A stretch of 64,000 bases of DNA, taken from NCBI GenBank assembly GCA_022036555.1, contig CM039139.1:6662924-6726923 (forward strand). Direction: 5' to 3'. A program made the translations under genes and the position numbers. The stretch comes from Microstegium vimineum (lineage: Eukaryota; Streptophyta; Magnoliopsida; Poales; Poaceae). Below, in pieces: positions 10,799 to 20,076 of this stretch (position 1 is the stretch's first letter; the number at the start of each line of letters is the position of its first letter). The notes below the pieces were generated by a model. That model was not told the origin of the DNA. It did not search any database and worked only from the letters and a program-made list of their open reading frames with translations.

Positions 10799-11840
10799 TA
10801 AGTTGGAAAGTTGAGAAGGGTGCAAAAAATTCTGTCAAATCTGTGTACAATGGCTTAACTAATAAGTAACTAGTAATGATTCAGGCATTTATCGTAAAAG
10901 AATTTGTAAGGGTAAGTTTTTCCACATCGTAGCTGATGCCTTAAAAGATTATACTCCCACCTGGACCGATGTCACGATTTCATCTGCTTGCACATCATGG
11001 CCACCGATGGCTAATAAGCATGTGTCCGAACATGCGTCGTCTGTTTCCGACAGAAGCCGGTTAGGATATTTTTTCCAGAAAAAAAGAGGCCGGTTGCGAT
11101 ATGTCTTTTCCGGGCAGGAGCTGGTTGGGAGAACTTTCTATTCTTTAGTTTAGGCATCAAGAAACCTATATGACTCGGGTAAACCTTTTTAGTTTCGACA
11201 ACACTGCTGCAGGTTGCTACCTGACTTTACGTGGTTCCTGTCCTAACTAAGGACAATATTACTAGAAAAAACTGAACAGAGAGTCAATAATATATCTGCT
11301 GTAATAAGAATAAAACTATCCAACATTTATTTCTAAACTGTCCCTGTACTAAAATGATTTGGAGGATTATATTTTACGCTACTAATCTAACACAACCGAG
11401 ATCTATCAGATATATGTTTGCTAATTGACTTATTTATTAGCCTAAACAGATCAAAGATTTAAGTTGGGTTGGGGTTGCTGCTATGTGCTGGGCTCTCTAG
11501 CGATGCCGAAATAATGTTATTTTTAATAAAATGAAAATTAAATCTATTTCGTAGGTTATTTTCAGGGGAGCGTATTGGATACGCTCCTGGGCCCAGCTGC
11601 AGCGTGACGAGCAAGCGAAGGACACCCTCGTGTGGATAAACAAGAAGATAGAAGTGATTGCTTTGGAGATTTCAAATCGAGGGTGGAAACATGTTTATCA
11701 TTTGCTCTAGAGATATGTGTTTTATATTTCAAACTCAGGTTTGCTCTTTATCTTACGTGTGTTGAATGACTTTATAATAATTGTCTGTGTACATCCCTGA
11801 ATGTAGAGGCCGGATATTTTTATCCATTATCTAAAAAAAC
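10799..11840 (+). mobile_element. LINE 3' remnant, same family as the element at 1-2413
   Basis: A short stretch at 10805-10862 reads like the L1 linker (WKVEKGAKNSVKSVYNGLTN). After unrelated or decayed sequence, about 11230-11710 is collinear with 1800-2280, including YICCNKNKTIQHLF, WVGVAAMCWAL and AYWIRSWAQLQRDEQAKD. The 3' UTR block TGTGTACATCC..ATGTAGAGGCCGGATA follows, ending in an A-run near 11840. Several in-frame stops show that it is dead. Confidence 0.75.
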
Positions 11841-11845
11841 CTGAT

Positions 11846-12330
11846 ACCTGGATGCAACGCTATGGACAGCCTAATATTCCACGAAAAATCTATATCTTTT
11901 TGTGGCTTCTAACCAATGATGCAGTCCTAACCAAAGGCAACTTAATAAAGAATAAGTTGCATGGTGATCCAGTTGTACACGTCCCATTGCTAGAGTTATT
12001 TGGTTAGTTGTGGCAGAATGGTTTGGTGCTACAAATATTCCAATCAATCTGCAGCAAAGCTGGAAATGGTGGGGCAATATGGAAAAATCGAAATAAGGAT
12101 TGTTTTAAGAATAAGATTGTCAAAAATCCATTAGAAATTATTTTTTCATGCATGTGCTCTTAATTTTTTTTGGCTATATCTATTTGGTGACAACAATAAG
12201 GAGAGGCTGGAAGAAGGGGATGCTACAATGTTAAGGATAGCAATGGAACTATTATCTGCTTAGCAAAGGAGCAATATGGAAGGGTGGACACTGGATGACG
12301 GTAACCAATAGGAAAACAATGAAAACTCTT
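11846..12330 (+). mobile_element. Second LINE 3' fragment (zf-RVT region)
   Basis: This fragment abuts the previous LINE tail. It reads WMQRYGQPNIPRKIYIFLWL and then TNDAVLTKGNL in one frame, the region preceding the C-terminal zinc cluster of plant LINEs. Stops follow. It is probably a separate, truncated insertion or a host LINE for the preceding one. Confidence 0.5.
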
Positions 12331-12480
12331 CCTAGATGCGTACACAGACGTTTATTGCACACCATTTGATAAAAAAGTTCCTCGATACTCTATGTTCTTC
12401 CTCCCTTTTTTATTCTCTTAAACTGTACTGTAATATCCTATGTTGTTTGTTTGTCGTTGTCCTCTCCCTCATCTTAACTA

Positions 12481-12684
12481 CTCTGTTCATTCTAAAATAT
12501 CGTCGATTTCGTTTTTGAGAAATTATTTTAAAAAATATATATTGAAACTATTAATATTATGGTACATAATTAATTTTATTAAAAAGATCTTTGAATCTAG
12601 TTTTTTAATAAATTTATTTGGTATAAATCGAGTTAGACTTTGGTATGAACACCGAAAACAATAGATATTATAAGATGCAGGGAG
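12481..12684 (+). mobile_element. Stowaway-like MITE, family member 2
   Basis: It is flanked by TA at 12479-12480 and 12685-12686, with ends CTCTGTTCATTCTAAAATA and (right) TGCAGGGAG. It shares the internal block TCTTTGAATCTAGTTTTTTA with member 1 in the same orientation. Confidence 0.65.
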
Positions 12685-12686
12685 TA

Positions 12687-13308
12687 TGTGATGATGAGTT
12701 GTTTTTGTTGGTCTCATTGCTGAGACAGATCCCTTTGGGTAGTGTTCTCTTATATTAGTGGTGTCGTAGAATCTGGTATATGTCTTTGTCTTTTGATCCA
12801 AACAATCTCTATTTTCGTTGCAAAGTTAATGCAAATGGGGTTCTTCTCATGTTGAAAAAAAGAACATCTATTTGAGATCCCTTCTCGGATGGTCTGGGTT
12901 ATCCAGTTCGGATCATCCGTTAGTTTCAGATTCAGACCATCCAAGTTTCCCAAGCTCTTATCTTCGTCTTCCTCTAGTTGCTCTCTTGTCTGCATCGGCA
13001 TTGTTCCTGTGATCCTATCCAATATATGCAATATTTGTTGGCAAACACTAGAAGTGGTTCACGGGTTAATTTCAGGATTATAAGGCTTTCATTCACCCTC
13101 TCTCGTCTCTAGGGTTGGCAACTGACGTATGAAAGTGTAGATTTGAAATGGTGAACCGATAGATTAGCAACTTTTCAAATCAAATAAGAAAAAAATGGTG
13201 ATAGCATGTTTGGAGAAAAAATATGTATCTTTTCTTCATCACTTGAACGAAAAAAAACTTATAGAACTACTGAAGTAGCTTCCCAAAGACACTAGTATGG
13301 TACAGTAC
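12687..13308. other. Spacer; may include the displaced 3' flank of the DUF2985/PLAC8 gene
   Basis: No gene was recognised. Because the Tat element (13309-31958) inserted just downstream of the DUF2985/PLAC8 stop codon, the sequence left of 13309 would have been that gene's original downstream flank before insertion. This is inference from insertion geometry. Confidence 0.35.
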
Positions 13309-14703
13309 TGTCGGTGTTATGACCTAGGGGTCAAGACCACCGGCTAGTAAATTTGTATATTATGTGCTCTCTCTCCTAGATGTGATGCAAGAACAACACA
13401 AGATTTATCCTGGTTTAGGCACAGAAGGCCATACGTCCAGCGAGGGAGGATGGATTGTATTATCTTGCACCGAAGTGCTCGTACAGGGGGTACAAGCAGG
13501 TTTACACGGAGGTGCTCAGGATGAACTGAGGTCTAGGGCTAGTAGGGCTATCCTAGGTGGTCGGTTGATTGCTTGAGATGTTGATCAAGCAATCGAGTGT
13601 GTGGTGTATGCGGGTCAGAGCTGATGTCCGGATGTCTAAGCTGATGTTGATCAACCCCCCCTTTTCATCTATCCCGGCGTCCCCTTTTATAGATCAAGGG
13701 GAGGTACGGGAGTACAGAGTCATAGACTGCAGCGGCATGGGAGGCGTGTTCGTGCTCCATGCTTGCGGTGGGACGTCGACTGCTGTAGCGGCGTGGCCTC
13801 CCTGTCCTTCTGGGGCTCCAGGGCATGGTGATGGCAGACTGGACGCTGCCGAACGTCATGGCGCAGTGCGGTCGGCCTTCTGCAGACGGGTACGAGTCCC
13901 ACAGTTGATGCGGGACGGACTGGACGGGAGCCATGCCGGAGTGGTTGGAGACGATGGTCGAGCCCCCTGGTCAGGGGGGGTCGAGGCCGGCGTGACTCTG
14001 TCGTATCCCTGAAGACACAGTCGAGGGTTGTCCTGTTCATGGCTCGAGGGGGTGCCTCTGGATTCCGTACCTGCGACGTGGCTACAGCGGCCGCACGGTT
14101 TACAGAGGTCCCGGGCATGGGCGGCGAGTTGGTGGATTTGACTGCGGTAGTGAGCGCCCATGGCGTTAGGTGGGGGTAGGTAGGCGCATTGGATCCCCTT
14201 TAACCCATACCGGGAGTAGGTGAGCTGACCGAGCCTCCTGCGCGCGGGTCGTTCGATCGACCCCAGCCCGTCATTCGAGGGGTCGAGGCGGAGGCGGAGG
14301 GGTTGTTCGTTCGACCCCTGTCCGTCAGTCAAGGTCGAGGCGAAGACGGAGGGGTCGTTCGTTCGACCCCTGTCCGTCAGTCGAGGTCGAGGCGGAGGCG
14401 AAGGTCGAGGGGGGTTCGATCGAACCCTCTTTCGTCGTTCGGGGGGTTAAGGCGAGGCGGAGGGTTCGTTCGTTCGACCCCTGTCCGTCAGTCGAGGTCG
14501 AGACAGAGGGGTATCCTGTCTTCTGTTTTTCCTGCAATGGGTCGGCCCACGACCGGTCCCTGTTGCCGGTGAAGGAAACCTTTGCGTGATTGGCCTTCCT
14601 TCATTGACTCGGACGGCTGATCGGATCCTGCCTTAAAAATAGTTGCTATGTTAAGCATTAGATTATCACACGTTTAGGGTATCCCTTACCTTTGTACCCG
14701 ACA
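13309..14703 (-). repeat. 3' LTR of Tat copy 1
   Basis: The LTR is 1,395 bp, starts TGTCGGTGTTATGACC and ends GTACCCGACA (plus-strand reading). It is closely similar along its length to 30568-31958 and to 50248-51557. A minus-strand TATA box (CTATAAAAGGGG) lies near 13686-13692. The part at about 14230-14520 is a GC-rich minisatellite of GTCGTTCGTTCGACCCCTGT units. Confidence 0.92.
14230..14520. repeat. Minisatellite inside the 3' LTR of copy 1
   Basis: Repeated units contain CGTTCGTTCGACCCCTGTCC and GTCAGTCGAGGTCGAGGCGG. Four to five degenerate units are visible. The equivalent array is at about 31505-31765 in the 5' LTR and about 51220-51375 in copy 2, where it is shorter. Confidence 0.75.
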
Positions 14704-14726
14704 GTAGCCCCCGAGCCTCTACGCGG
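14704..14726 (-). other. Polypurine tract of Tat copy 1
   Basis: Immediately inside the 3' LTR the minus strand reads GAGGCTCGGGGGCTAC just before TGTCGGG. This is a purine-rich tract in the position needed to prime plus-strand DNA synthesis. The same tract is next to the copy 2 LTR (51558 onward). Confidence 0.75.
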
Positions 14727-14939
14727 ATAAGGAAAATCCGCGTAGAGGTTTATGCTGATGATCTGCAGGGTTAGTAAGAGGTTCGATTCTCCGCGGGGTA
14801 GCCCCCAAGGCCCCAGAGTAGTGATTAGGGACTCCTCTCTGATGTGTGTTCTATCAAGGGGGGTTAGGATTAACTGGAATCATAGCGCCCTATCGAGGGG
14901 TCAATTACGTTTGTCAGGCTACGAGCGTTTCACTTCCTT

Positions 14940-15715
14940 GGGAAAGGGGTGCTCGAGGGCGGTTGTCGAAACCCTTTCAAGGGCCAGCCTTCGCTCCCTC
15001 GAGGGTTAAACTAGAGTCATAGTGCCCTATCGAGGGGTCAACTCTGTCTACCAGGCTACGAGTGTTTTCGACGCTCTTTCGTCGAGGGGTGCCGTGCATA
15101 GTCTAACCCTCGAGCCTCGTGTGGCTGGGCCTTCACTACCTCCTAGCGCCTTTCCCACGGATCCTTGCGCTCAGATTGTGGGGCAAAGAGCATCGTGCTA
15201 TCCTCATTAGGACGAGCCTCGAAGTCCTCTGTGAGCCTTCGTAAGGATGAACCTCGAAGTCCTCTACGAGCTGGTAACGGGTATAAATTCAAGTGAAATC
15301 CAAGTGAGAACTCGTGCCCCCTTCGACGGGGGTCGATAGAAGCCCTGAGGCGTTCTCATTCAAGCAACACCACGTGGATTACCTAGGTGCCAACTCTGTT
15401 CGATGAGAGTCGGTGGCCTGATGCCTCCCGTCGAAAGGATCCTTGGGTATTCCGTGGTTATGCCTTGGATATGTCCCGGGGGGCTTCGAGAGTTCGTTCT
15501 CGAGCTAGGGGCTCGCGTCGGCCCCTCCTGGGTCATCACTGACTCGCGTACTCGAGGGCGGTTGTGAACCTCGTTCGTGGGGCCAGCCTTCGCCCCCTCG
15601 AGATTTGGGGGTGGACCGGAGTCCGTAAGCCTGGGTCCTCCCTGACCTTAGGTACTCGAGGGCGGCTGTCGAACCCTGTTTGAGGGCCAGCCTTCGCTCC
15701 CTCGAGATTTTAACG
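14940..15715 (+). repeat. Internal tandem repeats between the 3' LTR and the antisense gene, copy 1
   Basis: A CTCGAGGGCGG(T/C)TGT..GAACCC..GGGCCAGCCTTCGC unit ending in CCCTCGAG recurs at about 14950, 15552 and 15656. The palindromic CTCGAG flanks give each unit hairpin potential. The corresponding array in copy 2 lies at about 52246-52505 with units every 98-106 bp. Confidence 0.65.
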
Positions 15716-15960
15716 GACGGGTCAACGTCCGTTGCTTACCTCCGAAGATAACGTCCACCTGTCGCACGTTGTCCGCCGTAGGCGCGTCTTTTTGGGCGAT
15801 GTCCGTTCGACTGCGGCCGTAGCAGGTATAGGGTGCGGCGCGGAGCCCGATGACACGACAGGTGTGGCTTATCTTACGGAATACGAGGAGGCGGTAGGTG
15901 AGCGCATTAAATGCAGAGGCTTACTTGCCTTTTCGTCGGATGCGCCCGTTGGGCTTCCGG

Positions 15961-15970
15961 TTATAAATAC
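15961..15970 (+). promoter_or_regulatory. Putative TATA box of the antisense gene, copy 1
   Basis: TTATAAATAC lies 176-185 bp upstream of the ATG at 16146, on the plus strand within a GC-rich stretch. It is the only good TATA motif near the antisense gene start. In copy 2 the matching segment is deleted. Promoter function is inferred. Confidence 0.5.
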
Positions 15971-17034
15971 TGGGGGTGGGGGTCTGGCTTCCGCACGCTT
16001 GCCATTTCCTTCCCTGTCTTCTTCCTCTCGCCGTTGCCTTTGTTGCCCACCGAGCCGGATCTCTGCGTGCGTGAGAGTAGGGAAAGGAGAGATTGGCAAC
16101 ACACCTTCCACCCCCGTATCCGAGCGCATCCGCTTCCCTGCTCCCATGGCCACCTACAGCTTGCGCGGCCCCGACGCCTGGCTTCCGTCATCGGCGACGG
16201 TGGCGCGCTTGGGAGATTTGGTGGAGAGCGGCCTTCTCCGACCCATCAACTCCGTGGACCGGCCGGAGTGGATAGTGCCGCCGAGGGAGGACGCTGAGCC
16301 CAACCCGCCGGAGGGTTATGTGGTCAGCTTCGAAGCTTTCCATCGGGCGGGGCTGGGATCTCCCCCCAACCGTCTTCTGCGCGGGATCCTCCACCACTAC
16401 GGCGTGGAGCTCCAACACCTCTCCCCCAACGGTATTTGTCTCGCAGCGGTCTTTACCGCCGTGTGCGAAGGGTACCTGGGGATGGAGCCGCATTGGGAGT
16501 TGTGGATCCACCTGTTCGAGGCGGGCTTATTACACGCCTCGGCCGGGAGCGGTAGCCGTAGGATGGTCAGGGCAGGGTGCTACAGTATCGCCCTCAAGAG
16601 GGCGGACAGCTGGATCCCGTCGAAGCTCACGTCGAGCCACTCAGGACGGCACTCCGGGTGGTTCTACCTGAGGAACGACGATGGTCTGTTCCCCGCCTAC
16701 ACCGGGAGGACGATCGACTCGAGGCCCGACCACTGGAGGTACGACGTCGAGCAGAAGAAGCAGAAGCGCTTCGACCATCTGCTTGGCGCGATCTCCAGTC
16801 TGAAGAAGGCGGGACTTACGGCGGCGATCGTCGCGTCGGCCTTCCACCAGCGGCGAGTCGTGCCGCTGATGGCTCGCCCGCGACGCCTCGAAGAGATGCG
16901 CCCGGGGGTGGATCTCACGGGGTGTCGCCTCGTGGAGGATGAGCTGCCCCTCGAGAGGGTGGTCCGCCGAGTACGCGCCTCCTTTGCCGGCGCGTTCGAG
17001 ATGGGGGGCGTCGTCGGCGTCCCCATGATGCGAG

Positions 17035-18024
17035 ATTCCCTGCAGAAAAGTTATTCCGAACACTAGCACGTCGCCCCTGCACTTCCCTTTCAGCTTTACA
17101 AGCAAGATGAAACAAACGGGTTACATTAGTGTACTCTTTATATGAAAGGATGTCCTGAATTTCACGATTTAACCCACCCAAAAATCTTGCCATAGCAGGT
17201 TCCTCATCCTCCTCTAAATTACAACGCAACATACCCATTTGTAATTCTTGATAATACTCTTCTACACTTTTAGCACCTTGTCTTAGTTGTTGCAGTTTAT
17301 GTAGCAAATCCCGTGCATAGTAAGAAGGAACAAATCTAGCCCTCATGATTTTTTTTAAAGCATCCCAAGTACGTGGTATGTTATTAGGATTTTTCTTATT
17401 ATACTCTATCCACCATACAGTAGCAAAGTCAGTAAACTCACTAGTAGCAGCCCTAACACGTGTATTCTCAGGAAATTCGTGGCATGCAAACTTTTGGTCA
17501 ACAGCAATTTCCCATGAAATGTATGCATCAGGATCATACTTACCATCAAAAGGAGGTATTTTAAATTTAATCTTACTGAAAGCATCATTGTTATTATGTA
17601 CCTCACGTCGACGGTGACCCATACCTCTCCGATTGAAGCGTAGGCGATGTCGATCACTAAGGTTATTGTTATCAAGGTCCATATCACCAGAGTAAGCATC
17701 CTCGTCATTATCTTCGACTCGCTCCTCATCCTTGTGGGCGTCATTATGTTGATGTTGACCCTTGCCGTTTGTGTGGAAGTCATCAAAACGACGGAGAAGA
17801 GCGGCAAGGCTTCTGTCCATACGAGCAACCGATGCTTCGACTCCTGTAAGCTTGGTGGTGGTGGCAAGTTGGGCGGCCTCTAGTTGCCCAATCTTGTCGT
17901 TGGTCACCTGTAAATCTCCATCGAGTCCTTCTGTATGCAGCTGCACTTGCCTTGTAAAATGTTGAATGATGCCCTTGGTGCGTGGAGATTGCGGCATGTT
18001 GTTATTATCCTCTGTTCCTGACAT
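17035..18024 (-). pseudogene. Truncated Gypsy gag (330 codons) in the nested element
   Basis: The start is ATG at 18024 (MSGTEDNNNMPQS). It has an N-terminal helical part, an acidic Asn/Asp-rich linker, and then the retrotransposon gag core: KIKFKIPPFDGKYDPDAY, then WEIAVDQKFACHEFPE, FTDFATVWWIEY and SYYARDLLHKLQQLRQGAKS. It ends in phase at the junction after ASVRNNFSAGN. The zinc knuckle and protease expected downstream are absent. The frame then runs 39 codons into antisense Tat sequence, which is not native. Confidence 0.85.
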
Positions 18025-18436
18025 GGTTTAGAAGACAAGAACAACAAGAAAACAGGTGAAGAAATAAAAGCCCTACAACTATTAGGATGTAGCTATAGCA
18101 AGGCACTCGCTCTCAACCTGTTTCTCAAGCTCTTACCAGTTCTTACCTTGCTCGAACAAGAGGGGTCAACAACCAGCAAGTCTGCAACCTTGGAAGTGAA
18201 TGTATCGGTACCGTAGCACAACACCTGTCAAGTTGTAGTCGAATATGTGGAGCTGTAGGTGGCCAATGTTATGCTCAAGGACAAATACTAGCACCACGTT
18301 AGATTAAAAAGCGAGCTGAATAATCGTTCAAAGGTGGTACTGTGCTGGTCCTAGCCTAGACCGTGCTAGAGACGCGAGCCTGGACACAAAGGAACTCACA
18401 AACACCACCTATCCAAAGGAGGAAAACACAAAGATC

Positions 18437-18546
18437 AGCCCCTTTTTTTTTGTTTTTTTTTGCCTCTTTTTTTTTCTTTTTCTTTTTTTTTGCTTTTTTT
18501 TTTCTTTTTTTTTTTCTTTTTTTTTTCTTTTTTTTTCTTTTTCAGG
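18437..18546. repeat. Poly-T rich tract in the nested element's leader
   Basis: About 110 bp is almost entirely T broken by single C or G bases. A (CT)n run follows at about 18610-18632. In the element's own sense this is an A-rich and then GA-rich leader. Confidence 0.85.
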
Positions 18547-18726
18547 GAAACCTCAAAACTGATTATAGGAACAAAGAGATGTCAAAAGAGCAAATCACCA
18601 CACACACTTTTTCTCTCTCTCTCTCTCTCTCTAAAGTAAGCTTCGCTGTAATATGGTATGAAACTTGTAGTCCCGACTTGTACTGCGCGAACTTAATTAT
18701 GGAAAACAACTCGGACGGAGGCAATT

Positions 18727-18896
18727 TATAGCAGCGAATACCAGGGTAGTACTCGGACTTGATTCCTAAAATCAACTCCGTCTCGAACTTGACAGCAGCG
18801 AATACCAGGGTAGTACTCGGACTCGATTCCAGAAAACAACTCAAACTCGAACTGGACAGCCACGAATACCAGGGTAGTACTCGGACTCGAACTTGA
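18727..18896. repeat. Tandem repeats in the nested element's leader, period about 64 bp
   Basis: The unit CGAATACCAGGGTAGTACTC followed by GGACT and CGAACT recurs at about 18735, 18799 and 18863. The third copy is shortened. It lies in the untranslated leader upstream of gag. Confidence 0.75.
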
Positions 18897-19147
18897 CAGT
18901 AACGAAATCTACTTAGACTCGGACTAGAACGTGACAAGAACTCGAAACTCTAAAGGACTAGAACTAAAACCAGCAACTCGACACAACCGATGCAACCGAC
19001 GACTCAACAAGCCCTAACTAAGTAGTACTAGCAAAAGGCTCAACGGGTTTATGGGATTACGGAAAACTAATCTACTATTTTTTTTTTGGCTTTTCTGGAC
19101 TATAGGAAAAAAAAATTGTAAAGAATTGGAAGTCTCTCACCGATAAA

Positions 19148-19164
19148 CCTTGCTCTGATTACCA
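19148..19164 (-). other. Primer-binding site of the nested Gypsy element
   Basis: Just inside the LTR the minus strand reads TGGTAATCAGAGCAAGG. This resembles the common initiator-Met tRNA primer site TGGTATCAGAGC with one inserted A. Confidence 0.65.
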
Positions 19165-19166
19165 AC

Positions 19167-20076
19167 TGATGACGACCCGTAGGGTTCGAAGTTCGATCTT
19201 TCGATGAGAGTTGGTGGATAACTCGATTTGTGGAGGGAGATGACGTTCACGGCTCGACTACAACCGTCCAAGGACGCTGCGCCTTAGCAACCGATACACC
19301 ACCTCCGAGGGCTGCCGTGGTCTTGCGGCGCGACAACCAGCCACTAGGGCTCCCGTCCTGCAAGCAATCGAAGAACCAGCAAGAACGAGATGAACAAGCA
19401 CTCAATTGCAAGATGAATATGAAGGTTTCAATCTGAGAACACAATATGGTGAGGTTCTGATGACAATCAGACGGACGGTTGATCCAACACGCGCGCTGAA
19501 AGGCGGTAGCAATAGCTAACTCGACGAAACAAAACCTCAACTGTTTGTGGCAGCTCTAAAGACTTATAAGGAGTTGGGAGGACGACCACAAGGGTGTTGG
19601 GGTCGTTCTCCAACCCTAGGACGCGTCCCTAATGGACCCAACTTGATACATGGGCCACAGGCCCAAAATAAGGTGACGCAGCACCGGTGGACAGAAAAGG
19701 TCTCGGTACAAAAACGATGAGTCTGGACGCATCTGATAAGGTATAGCCATGCTTCTGGATCCGTTGGAAAGTAGACTTGATAAGCTTTCCAAAAAGTGCG
19801 AGAATGTCCCAATCGGAGTCCGTATGAAGTCGTGGCATCCATCACAAGTTGGTGCTGTCCTGCAGTCCAAATCCAGCTAGCGCCCATCCCGTGTCCCGCT
19901 GATCCTCTCCATTGTTCCTGAGCAAAACAAGAGTGCACGTGTCTCCATTGTCTAAATATAATGGACAAGAGTTTGAGAATAAACTTACTTGATGATTGAG
20001 TTCACGGGCACGAGCACGAGTAATAGGACCAAGTGGTGCTGGAGATGGTGTTGGTGTGGTGTTGATGTCCTCATCA
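19167..20076 (-). repeat. 5' LTR of the nested Gypsy element
   Basis: A 910-bp sequence has matching TGATGA and TCATCA termini (plus-strand TGATGACGACCC..GTCCTCATCA). It sits next to the primer-binding site on one side and directly against interrupted Tat sequence on the other. No partner LTR is present in the window. Confidence 0.75.

Larger units (their letters stand above)
17035..20076 (-). mobile_element. Nested, 3'-truncated Ty3/Gypsy element (5' LTR, leader and partial gag)
   Basis: Copy 2 is uninterrupted here, so the extra 3,042 bp in copy 1 is an insertion. On the minus strand it comprises one LTR (19167-20076), a primer-binding site, a leader and the first 330 gag codons, ending abruptly. 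Protease, pol and the 3' LTR are missing. CGAG occurs at both junctions (17031-17034 and 20077-20080). That may be a short target duplication or microhomology at a deletion. Confidence 0.85.

Noticed and set aside
14303..14572. RSTPVRQSRS-type repeat protein in the LTR
   Set aside because: It is a translation of the LTR minisatellite and has no start context or conservation of frame between LTRs.
17031..17034. CGAG as proof of an ordinary target duplication for the nested element
   Set aside because: LTR elements usually give 5 bp, and the element is truncated at this end, so 4-bp microhomology is equally likely.
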